Below, piece after piece: positions 8,660 through 15,741 of a stretch of 64,000 bases of DNA. Every line of letters begins with the position of its first letter. Positions within the stretch are counted from its first letter, which is position 1. A model generated the notes under the pieces. The model saw only the letters and a program-made list of their open reading frames with translations. It searched no databases and had not been told where the DNA came from. Source of the DNA: Paenibacillus pinisoli (lineage in GTDB: Bacteria; Bacillota; Bacilli; Paenibacillales; Paenibacillaceae); NCBI RefSeq assembly GCF_003605435.1, contig NZ_QXQB01000004.1, positions 124,001 through 188,000 of the forward strand, in the 5' to 3' direction. Both the position numbers and the translations under genes were made by a program.

Positions 8660-8986
8660 TTGGAAAACTTAACGGAAATGCTAAAAGGCGTGCTGGAGGG
8701 CTGCGTTCTTGAAATTATTAGCCGCAATGAAACCTACGGCTATGAAATTACGCGGCAGCTGAATGCCCTCGGCTTCCAGGATGTAGTGGAGGGAACGGTG
8801 TATACGATCCTGATCCGTCTTGAAAAAAACAAGCTTGTTGAGATCGCCAAGAAGCCCTCCGATATGGGGCCGCCGAGAAAGTTCTTCTCGCTCAACGATG
8901 CGGGGCGCAGGGAACTAGAGAAGTTCTGGGAAAGATGGGGATTCGTATCCTCAAAAATGAATGAGTTAAAGGAGAACAGACCATGA
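8660..8986 (+). CDS. PadR-family transcriptional repressor
   Basis: About 108 aa. It is a typical short PadR: LTEMLKGVLEGCVLEII start, ETYGYEITRQL recognition region, EGTVYTILIRLEKNKLV and PRKFFSLNDAGRREL wing. I prefer TTG 8660, which gives an N-terminus beginning with ENLTEMLKG and has AAAGGG 9 nt upstream. TTG 8621 and ATG 8651 are in frame but poorly spaced from an SD. ATGA overlap with the next gene shows an operon. It probably represses the exporter genes downstream and is released by their substrate. Confidence 0.9.
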   Translation: MENLTEMLKGVLEGCVLEIISRNETYGYEITRQLNALGFQDVVEGTVYTILIRLEKNKLVEIAKKPSDMGPPRKFFSLNDAGRRELEKFWERWGFVSSKMNELKENRP

Positions 8987-9330
8987 ACTTTTGGGAGAAA
9001 ATTACGGGAAGCGACATGACCAAAGCATTTAAAGCTTTTGAAGCGCGCGCCAAAATGCTGCCGGCTGAATATCAAACCGCATGGGAAAGCATAAAAACCC
9101 ATCTTTGGCCGCACTCCGATTTCACCGGGCGCAATCTCATGCCTATTCTTGACGGCGTGCTTGGCCTGCTTGAAGAGACGGCGGCGGACGGCCAGAGTGT
9201 CGGGGAAGTTCTGGGCGACGATATCAAAGGCTTCTGTTCAGCGCTGGCAGGCGAAGAAGGGGCAAAGTCTTACCGTGACAAGTGGCGTGCGCAGCTCAAT
9301 CATAATATCGCCAAAAAATTAGGCAAATAG
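8983..9330 (+). CDS. DUF1048 family protein
   Basis: A 115-aa soluble helical protein starting NFWEKITGSDMTKAFKAFEARAKMLPAEY, the usual beginning of DUF1048 proteins. Genes of this family commonly sit between a PadR repressor and an ABC exporter, as here. No enzymatic motif is visible. It is followed by a second family member, with 12 nt between them. A role as accessory or sensor of the exporter is inference. Confidence 0.85.
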   Translation: MNFWEKITGSDMTKAFKAFEARAKMLPAEYQTAWESIKTHLWPHSDFTGRNLMPILDGVLGLLEETAADGQSVGEVLGDDIKGFCSALAGEEGAKSYRDKWRAQLNHNIAKKLGK

Positions 9331-9342
9331 GAGGCACATAAA

Positions 9343-9693
9343 ATGAGCATACAAGATATTATCCAAGGCAAAAAAGAGTGGCGCGCGCATGTGGCGCGTG
9401 TCAAAGCGCTCCCGCAAGATTATCGGATTGTGTATAAAGAGATGCAAAAATATCTCTTTAAGGTCGGGCCAGTGGAGCTGACCGAAGGGACGGGATTGCT
9501 CTCGGGGATAGTCGATCTTTTTGAAGAGGGCGCAGCGTCGGGAAAAGGCGTGCTTGAAGTGACGGGCAGTGACGTAGCGGCTTTCTGCGACGAACTCATC
9601 AAAGACTCCAAAACTTACGCTGAACTCTACCAAGAAACGGTTGACCAGAAAGTGAATAATGCCATGAAAAAGGCGATGGATAAATTAAAGTAA
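9343..9693 (+). CDS. DUF1048 family protein (second copy)
   Basis: A 116-aa paralogue of the preceding protein. Both have KALPxDY/MLPAEY, LxGIVDLFEEGAASGKGVLEV versus LDGVLGLLEETAADGQSVGEV, and a D-x-x-x-FCxxL segment. The SD is GGAGG before ATG 9343. The tandem pair probably forms a heteromer. Function unknown. Confidence 0.85.
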   Translation: MSIQDIIQGKKEWRAHVARVKALPQDYRIVYKEMQKYLFKVGPVELTEGTGLLSGIVDLFEEGAASGKGVLEVTGSDVAAFCDELIKDSKTYAELYQETVDQKVNNAMKKAMDKLK

Positions 9694-9706
9694 TGGGGGA
9701 ATCGGC

Positions 9707-10465
9707 ATGGGAACAGCAATCGCAGTGAGAGGTCTGCGAAAGTCATTCAAGGACAAGGAAGTTCTGAAGGGCGTCGATCTTGAAGTGAAGCAAGGTGAGA
9801 TTTTCGCCTTGCTCGGCTCCAACGGCGCCGGCAAGACGACGGTTGTTAAAATCCTTACTACGCTGCTTGCTCAGGATGGAGGCAGCGCCGTCATTAACGG
9901 CTTTGACGTCGCGTCAAAGCCCGGCCAAGTAAGGCAGTCGATCAGCCTGACCGGCCAATTCGCCGCCGTGGACGAGATTTTGACCGGGAGGGAGAATCTG
10001 ATCATGATCGCAAAGCTGCGGCATCTTGATCATCCGCGTCTGGTGGCGGATAACATGCTGCAGCGCTTTGGTCTTACAGACGCCGCCGACCGCAAGCCGT
10101 CCACTTATTCAGGCGGTATGCGACGCAGACTGGACATTGCTTTGAGCCTTGTAGGAAATCCGCGGATCATATTTCTCGACGAGCCGACGACCGGGCTTGA
10201 TCCCGAGGCGCGCATCGAGGTTTGGAAAATTGTCAAGGAGCTTGCCGACAGAGGCACGACGATATTCTTGACCACACAGTATCTGGAGGAAGCCGAGCAG
10301 CTTGCCGATGGGATTGCCATATTGCATGAGGGCAGGATTATTGCGGGCGGCACGCTTGAGGAGCTGAAAAAGCTGTTCCCGCCCGCAAAAACGGAGTTTG
10401 TGGAAAAACAGCCGACATTAGAGGAAATATTCCTCGCCATCGTCGGCCAAAAGGAGGAGAAGTAA
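9707..10465 (+). CDS. ABC transporter ATP-binding protein, DrrA type
   Basis: 252 aa with Walker A GSNGAGKTT, signature YSGGMRRRLDIA and Walker B IIFLDEPTTGLDP. It resembles daunorubicin-resistance ATPases but is shorter than the ~330 aa of DrrA, because the C-terminal regulatory part is reduced to ~40 aa. ATG is used behind GGGGG. It joins directly to the permease gene: the stop is immediately followed by its ATG. Likely exports an amphipathic drug or lipid under PadR control. Confidence 0.92.
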   Translation: MGTAIAVRGLRKSFKDKEVLKGVDLEVKQGEIFALLGSNGAGKTTVVKILTTLLAQDGGSAVINGFDVASKPGQVRQSISLTGQFAAVDEILTGRENLIMIAKLRHLDHPRLVADNMLQRFGLTDAADRKPSTYSGGMRRRLDIALSLVGNPRIIFLDEPTTGLDPEARIEVWKIVKELADRGTTIFLTTQYLEEAEQLADGIAILHEGRIIAGGTLEELKKLFPPAKTEFVEKQPTLEEIFLAIVGQKEEK

Positions 10466-11236
10466 ATGGAGTCCGCCAAAAACTATTTTTTCAGCGATAT
10501 GCGTGTCATGCTCGGACGCTCCATGCGCCATGTATTCCGCAGTATGGACACCATTATCACGGTCTGTATCACTCCGATTGCGATGATGCTGCTGTTCGTC
10601 TATGTGCTAGGCGGCGCGATCCAGACCGGTACGGATAACTATGTGAACTACCTGTTGCCCGGCATACTGCTCATTGCGATTGCAAGCGGGGTATCCTATA
10701 CGGCGTACCGTCTGTTTCTGGATAAGCAGCGGGGCATTATTGAGCGGTTCCACTCTATGCCGATCGCGCGTTCCACTGTGCTATGGGGACATGTGCTGAC
10801 CTCGGTCGTATCCAACGCCATTTCCGTTGCCGTCATTATTCTTGTTGCGCTCCTTATGGGCTTCCGTTCATCGGCTGGAATTCTGTCTTGGCTTGCCGTA
10901 GCCGGCATACTTGCGCTGTTCACGCTGGCTTTGACTTGGATCGCGGCGCTTGCCGGACTGTCCGCAAAAACGGTGGAAGGCGCCAGCGCGTTTTCTTATC
11001 CCCTCATATTCCTTCCGTTTATCAGCTCGGCGTTTGTGCCGACGGAGTCGATGCCGACGGTCGTCCGCGTATTTGCCGAAAACCAGCCGGTCACTTCAAT
11101 CGTGTCAGCCATCCGCGCCTTGCTTGCCGAACAGCCTGTCGGTCATGAGATTTGGATTGCGTTAGCATGGTGCTTAGGGATATTGATCGTCTCCTATCTC
11201 TTCGCGATGCGCGCATACAAACGAAAAGCAGTTTAA
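10466..11236 (+). CDS. ABC-2 permease, DrrB type
   Basis: A 256-aa membrane protein with six hydrophobic helices. The conserved ABC-2 stretch is RGIIERFHSMPIARSTVLWGHV, between helices 2 and 3, and a late FLPFISSAFVPTESMP segment is typical of DrrB/ABC-2 permeases. It completes the padR-DUF1048-DUF1048-ATPase-permease operon. Substrate unknown. Confidence 0.92.
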   Translation: MESAKNYFFSDMRVMLGRSMRHVFRSMDTIITVCITPIAMMLLFVYVLGGAIQTGTDNYVNYLLPGILLIAIASGVSYTAYRLFLDKQRGIIERFHSMPIARSTVLWGHVLTSVVSNAISVAVIILVALLMGFRSSAGILSWLAVAGILALFTLALTWIAALAGLSAKTVEGASAFSYPLIFLPFISSAFVPTESMPTVVRVFAENQPVTSIVSAIRALLAEQPVGHEIWIALAWCLGILIVSYLFAMRAYKRKAV

Positions 11237-11285
11237 TAGACGCAAGCTTAACACCTTTACGGGTATGCACTGGAGGGATATAGGA

Positions 11286-11693
11286 ATGCCGGTCTATCTG
11301 CGCGGGCAAATTGCAAAAATGGCAAATATAAATATGGAAACGTTAAGGTATTACGAGGAACTTGGGCTTATAACGTCCCCTCAGCGGTCAGAATCCGGAT
11401 ATCGTATTTATTCGGATGATGTGATAGCTCAGCTTACTTTTATACAAAATGCCAAGTCTTGCGGATTTACATTAAGAGAAATCAAAAAAGCGCTGACTAA
11501 GGCCAGCAGCGGGCAAATCACAATCGGTGACTTTATTCATGCAATCGAACAAAAAACGTCAAAAATTCAAGCTGAAATTGCCAAGAGGGAAAAAACATTG
11601 AGCATATTGGAAAAGCTGAAACAGGATCTGCAAATTGAAGATAAACAGCCAGAGGTACAGATGACGCTTCGAGCACTCCATATGGAATCTTAG
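11286..11693 (+). CDS. MerR-family regulator
   Basis: 135 aa. The N-terminal HTH (YLRGQIAKMANINMETLRYYEELGLI, then SESGYRIYSDD) is followed by a coiled coil (residues 75-118). There are no conserved metal-binding cysteines, so this is a drug- or organic-ligand-type MerR, not a metal sensor. ATG 11286 is used; GGAGGG lies 7 nt upstream. The gene lies just before a promoter with over-long spacing that drives the next gene, which suggests that it activates the esterase-like gene. Confidence 0.9.
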   Translation: MPVYLRGQIAKMANINMETLRYYEELGLITSPQRSESGYRIYSDDVIAQLTFIQNAKSCGFTLREIKKALTKASSGQITIGDFIHAIEQKTSKIQAEIAKREKTLSILEKLKQDLQIEDKQPEVQMTLRALHMES

Positions 11694-11694
11694 T

Positions 11695-11726
11695 TTGACC
11701 TTGTATCATACTACAGGCTATATACT
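11695..11726 (+). promoter_or_regulatory. MerR-type promoter (20-nt spacer)
   Basis: TTGACC (11695-11700) and TATACT (11721-11726) are separated by 20 nt. The spacer holds the imperfect inverted repeat CCTTGTA...TACAGG. Long spacers with an internal operator are the hallmark of MerR-activated promoters. Confidence 0.6.
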
Positions 11727-11756
11727 TTCGGTATTAAACCTGTAGGAGGAATCGAT

Positions 11757-12681
11757 ATGGAAAAAACGCCTAATGAACAGCTTGAAGCCATTAAAAGCTA
11801 CCTAAAGCAAACTAGCAGATTTGAAAATAAATCCGTGGAACAAATTCGACGGAATATGTTAGAGGCTGTCCAAAATATTCCGAATTATTCGAATATTGAG
11901 ATCAATAAGGCGGCTATTGGTCCATTAAGCGGGGAGTGGCTCATTCCGAAGGATCTTATTCCGGAACATGAAAAACGAGCCATTCTTTACTTCCACGGCG
12001 GAGGATTTGTAGCTGGAACATGTGAATTTTATAGGGATCTTTGTTCTAGAATTGCCATATCCAGCGGCATTCCGGTGTTGACCATTGACTATCGTCTCGC
12101 CCCAGAGCATCTGTATCCTGCTGCGAACGAGGATTGCCTGCTAGCCTATCGTTGGCTGCTTTCGAATGGATATTCTGCACATCATATTATTTTCGGAGGC
12201 GATTCTGTCGGTGGCAGCCTTGTACTTATGACCTTGCTTTCTTTGCGGGAGAACGGAGTAGATTTGCCGGCGTGCGCCTTTTTAATTTCGCCGCATACCG
12301 ATCTCGTTCATTTGGACGGTGAAATCGTATAGGAGCCGGGCAGAGCTTGATCCGACAGGGAGTCTGGAGGGGAATCAAAGGATCTTGCATGATTATCTGG
12401 GAGGCAGATCGGAGGAAATACCATTACTATCACCATTGAGGATGGATTTGAAGCTTCTTCCTAGAATGTTCATTCAAGTTGGTGATCAAGAGGTGTTGTT
12501 AAGTGATTCCTTACGCTTCGCTGATCGGGCAAGAGCTGCTGGAGTCTCAGTTGAACTGGAAGTTTGGGACAATATGTGGAGTGTCTTTCATTTTCTAGCA
12601 TACATGCTGCCGGAAGCGCAGCAGGCCATCACGCATATTGGTCAATTTGTACGAACCACGCTGAAGATTGAGAGCGAGTGA
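11757..12681 (+). pseudogene. Alpha/beta hydrolase (HSL-type esterase), frameshifted
   Basis: Two overlapping frames together make one hormone-sensitive-lipase-type esterase. The first (to 12332) has the oxyanion motif YFHGGGF and nucleophile motif GGDSVGGS, and ends soon after SPHTDL. The second frame (from about 12320) resumes with ESYRSRAELDP, GDQEVLLSDS (Asp) and VFHF (His). At about 12320-12324 the run GAAA seems to hold one A too many; removing it restores GES-YRSRAEL in frame. The ends of the two frames fit exactly, so the break is recent, or is a sequencing error. It is probably controlled by the preceding MerR. Confidence 0.8.
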
Positions 12682-12728
12682 GCAGGAGAGCCTCGCTGTC
12701 GCTGCCCGTAAGTCTCCGCCAAATAGAT

Positions 12729-12767
12729 AACAAGCAACGCAACCTGAAAGAGGTTGCGTTGCTTGTT
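12729..12767. terminator. Bidirectional terminator
   Basis: A perfect 16-bp stem (AACAAGCAACGCAACC with its complement) and a 7-nt loop, between the convergent esterase and epoxide-hydrolase genes. Confidence 0.85.
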
Positions 12768-12812
12768 GGCCTTCCGAGGTGAATGATCCCTATCGCTTCG
12801 ATCGCGCGTGTC

Positions 12813-13964
12813 CTATAATTTGGATCGAAGCCCTCTATAAAAAGCACGAATATCATCAGCCAGCAGCTCCGGTTGTTCCATAGCCGCAAAATGCCCGCCC
12901 CGTGGCATTACAGTCCATCGTGCCAAATTCAGGTTGCGCTCTACCCATTGCTTGGGAGGCAATAAGACATCTGCTTGGAATAGGGCAATGCCTGTCGGCA
13001 CATCGATGCGGCCTAGTGGCGGCAGAGAATGTGAGTTTTCATAATACATCTGTGCGGAAGAACCAATGGTGTTGGTAACCCAATAGATCATGATGTGAGT
13101 GAGCAGTTCATCCTCGCTAAAAAGTTGACTAAGGTCCCCTTCGCAATCGCTCCAGGAACGAAATTTCTCTATCATCCAGCTGGCCAGTCCTGCCGGTGAA
13201 TCAGAAAGTCCATAAGCCAGAGTCTGCGGTTTGGTGGATTGTATGGACATATACCCGCTTTCTTGAGACAACCATGCTGCAGCCTTAGTTTTGTATTGCC
13301 GCTCTTCTTCAGTAAGGTCTTCTGAATCCTTGGAGTTCAGGAGACCTCGAATAATACCGACATCCGTCAGATGGATCCCAACCAGTCGCTCAGGATGGTT
13401 GGCCGCCAAGTATCTTATGACGCCTGAGCCCATGTCCCCGCCTGCGGCAGCGAATGTTGGGTAGCCTAAAGCTGTCATGAGCTTCGTCCACATCCCGGCG
13501 ACGCGGAAGTTATTGATGCCGGGGGAGGCTGGCTGGCCAGAGAAGCCAAACCCGGGCAATGAAGGGACGATGACGTCAAATGAATCCTCAGGGTCGCCGC
13601 CGAAGCTGGCTGGATCGGTGAGAAGCGGTATAATCTTTTCGTAACGGAGGTAGCTGTCAGGCCAGCCATGAGTCAAGATAATGGGCAGGGGGCTCGGGCC
13701 TTTGCCGCGCTCATGTATGAAATGCACATTTATATCATCAATATTGCACATGTACTGGGCATAGCCATTCAGCTTAGACTCCTGCGCGCGCCAATCATAA
13801 TGGTCCCTCCAGTACGAGACGAGAGATTGCAAATAGCCTAATTCAGTTCCGCGTTCCCAATTGGCGTTCTCTGACTGCTCGGGCCAACGAATATGCTGCA
13901 ATCTGTATTGGAGATCATCAAGCAGCTCATCGGATACATGAATATGAAAACGTTCGATAGCCAT
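12813..13964 (-). CDS. Epoxide hydrolase-like alpha/beta hydrolase (EHN domain)
   Basis: 383 aa. The N-terminal EHN domain (FHIHVSDELLDDLQYRLQHIRWPEQ) precedes an alpha/beta-hydrolase core. Key motifs are the oxyanion HGWPDSY, the nucleophile elbow AGGDMGSGV (Asp nucleophile) and the late GGHFAAMEQPE (His). This is the architecture of microsomal-type epoxide hydrolases. ATG 13964 is chosen because AAAGGAGG stands just upstream; longer in-frame starts exist up to 14024. It is divergent from an AraC regulator 107 nt away that likely controls it. The natural epoxide is unknown. Confidence 0.88.
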   Translation of the reverse strand: MAIERFHIHVSDELLDDLQYRLQHIRWPEQSENANWERGTELGYLQSLVSYWRDHYDWRAQESKLNGYAQYMCNIDDINVHFIHERGKGPSPLPIILTHGWPDSYLRYEKIIPLLTDPASFGGDPEDSFDVIVPSLPGFGFSGQPASPGINNFRVAGMWTKLMTALGYPTFAAAGGDMGSGVIRYLAANHPERLVGIHLTDVGIIRGLLNSKDSEDLTEEERQYKTKAAAWLSQESGYMSIQSTKPQTLAYGLSDSPAGLASWMIEKFRSWSDCEGDLSQLFSEDELLTHIMIYWVTNTIGSSAQMYYENSHSLPPLGRIDVPTGIALFQADVLLPPKQWVERNLNLARWTVMPRGGHFAAMEQPELLADDIRAFYRGLRSKL

Positions 13965-14070
13965 AATCAATTCCTCCTTTGTGACTTGCATGCTCATTAT
14001 ATCCCTTGAACGGGTATGGTACACTGTTATATATGAAGCAATGAACTATACGATTTGATAGGTGATTACG

Positions 14071-14925
14071 ATGCCTCAAGTAGATCGGTACAAACAGCGT
14101 AATGTGAATATTGAATTTTACGCAGTCGAGGATTGCAGCAAGCTGCCTTACACGGACCGGTTTTCGCTGATTTTTATTACCTATGGCAGTATGAAAGGGA
14201 TATTAAACGGTCGCCCTATATCAATTAACGCCCCTGGCATTCTTTGTTTGACTGAAGATGATGAATGGCAGGTGACAGAGAGGCATGGGCTTGCTGCACA
14301 ATCGTTTAATTTCGATCCCGAGTTTCTCATATCCGCCGTTCATGTCGAGACACAGGATCACTCTCCTGCGGCTCCAAGGATTCAAAATGGCCGACTATTT
14401 TTTCAAAGAGAAGATCCGAATCGGGCAGTTCCCCGCATAACCGAAACCGCATATCCGTCTTTGTTCCAGTGGTTTTTTATTCTGGGCACAGAAGTGCAGG
14501 CGCAAAGCGACGAGCGCTGGGCATGCAGAATCAAAAAGTATCTGATTCAAATATTGGGATTGCTGGAGGATTTGAATCGGGTTAGCCATCACTCACCTGT
14601 TGATGCCGTGTTAGATTATATTCACACCCATTATCCCCAAAAGATTTCATTAGAGGATCTAACGAAGTGCGCTCATATGAATCGTGTGACGCTTAATCAA
14701 TTATTTCAGGAACGATGCGGCTGTACAGCGATCGGCTACTTGCTTTCACATCGTTTGAAGATGGCTTGTGATCTATTGACCCATACAGATATGAGTCTTA
14801 ATGATATTGCTGGCGCGATCGGATTCCAGTATGACACGTACTTCATCAAGCAGTTTACAGCCAAAAAAGGCATGTCGCCGACATCCTACCGGTCCATCTC
14901 ACGAAAGCTCGCCACTAATGTGTAG
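14071..14925 (+). CDS. AraC-family transcriptional regulator
   Basis: 284 aa. An N-terminal cupin-like ligand domain (residues 1-150) is followed by a double HTH: first helices VDAVLDYIHTHYPQKISLEDLTKCAHMNRVTLNQLFQERCG, then LLTHTDMSLNDIAGAIGFQYDTYFIKQFTAKKGMSPTSYR. ATG 14071 is preferred over GTG 14062 from spacing to the GATAGGTGA SD. It is divergent from the epoxide-hydrolase gene, its most likely target. Confidence 0.9.
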   Translation: MPQVDRYKQRNVNIEFYAVEDCSKLPYTDRFSLIFITYGSMKGILNGRPISINAPGILCLTEDDEWQVTERHGLAAQSFNFDPEFLISAVHVETQDHSPAAPRIQNGRLFFQREDPNRAVPRITETAYPSLFQWFFILGTEVQAQSDERWACRIKKYLIQILGLLEDLNRVSHHSPVDAVLDYIHTHYPQKISLEDLTKCAHMNRVTLNQLFQERCGCTAIGYLLSHRLKMACDLLTHTDMSLNDIAGAIGFQYDTYFIKQFTAKKGMSPTSYRSISRKLATNV

Positions 14926-14958
14926 GAGCGCATAATAAATCAAACCTAGGAGAATATC

Positions 14959-15528
14959 ATGTCTTGGAGCAAATTGAAGCAGCAATTGGAGAGCTTTCTC
15001 AGTCCTTCGTTGCAAGGGAAAGTGGAGTATCGCGCAACGGGCTATCGCTATGTGCCCGATAAAGCGGGGATTTGTTATATTGCGGTTGATAAAAAGAATA
15101 TATTGAACATGAACGATGCGGCGACCTCAATCAAATGGTATGCATCGGAGCAGGAAATCAAAAGCGACTCAGGCATCGATATTCCGGTCAGCACCGAACA
15201 AATCGAAGCAGTCAGAAACGATACGGGAGGCAAAATTCCGGAGGATCGTCTCATCGTCATTGCGCGAAGCAGAAAAATAGCCGAATTGGCAAAAGAGCTT
15301 ATGGCAGCACAAGCCTCGCTTAGCAAATCCAATTTTATAACGGTGGCCAATCGATTTTTGTCCACATCTATTGAGGAAAGCATCGAAAGCAAGGATATAC
15401 TGTTGAATATCCTTGCTTTGATGGACAGGCGGGTAGGGAAAAAACGAATTCTGAACATGTCCGATAACATCAGGCTTAAGCACCCGGCCGTGCAATATTT
15501 TTATGAGTTGCGCCTTAGCACAGTCTAA
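14959..15528 (+). CDS. SF0329-like protein of unknown function
   Basis: 189 aa starting MSWSKLKQQLESFLSPSLQGKVEYRATGYRY-PDKAGICYI. I recall this N-terminus from the SF0329 family of conserved hypothetical proteins, though I cannot confirm it by search. The rest is soluble, mixed alpha/beta. No catalytic motif, signal peptide or membrane segment is visible. It lies 33 nt after the AraC gene, with an SD AGGAGA, so may be co-transcribed, and a strong terminator follows. Confidence 0.65.
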   Translation: MSWSKLKQQLESFLSPSLQGKVEYRATGYRYVPDKAGICYIAVDKKNILNMNDAATSIKWYASEQEIKSDSGIDIPVSTEQIEAVRNDTGGKIPEDRLIVIARSRKIAELAKELMAAQASLSKSNFITVANRFLSTSIEESIESKDILLNILALMDRRVGKKRILNMSDNIRLKHPAVQYFYELRLSTV

Positions 15529-15552
15529 CCCGAGCTTTCAAAGTAAACATAC

Positions 15553-15598
15553 AAGCAAATCAAACACGTCGTATTCGGCGTGTTTGATTTGCTTTTAA
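15553..15598 (+). terminator. Rho-independent terminator
   Basis: AAGCAAATCAAACACG pairs with CGTGTTTGATTTGCTT (16-bp stem), followed by TT-rich sequence. Confidence 0.85.
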
Positions 15599-15643
15599 TT
15601 ACAGAGCAGGCATCTAAAATTCACTCTCCATTAAATATAACAT

Positions 15644-15665
15644 ATAAATCCAATATTGGATTTAT
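15644..15665. promoter_or_regulatory. Perfect 22-bp palindrome upstream of 5'-nucleotidase gene
   Basis: The core AAATCCAATATTGGATTT is a perfect palindrome, extended by two bases on each side. It lies about 75 nt upstream of the nucleotidase start, in AT-rich DNA. It is a probable operator. The same left half occurs at 36475-36488, upstream of the thioredoxin/ABC operon. Confidence 0.5.
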
Positions 15666-15741
15666 AAAAATTATGTTGTGAAAAGTAATGCGTGATGTTA
15701 GAATAATCTTTAAATTCAGATTAATTAGGGGGCTAATTAGA

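Noticed and set aside
12629-12889. Small minus-strand ORF overlapping the end of the esterase pseudogene
   Set aside because: It spans a perfect 16-bp terminator stem and has no SD or domain.
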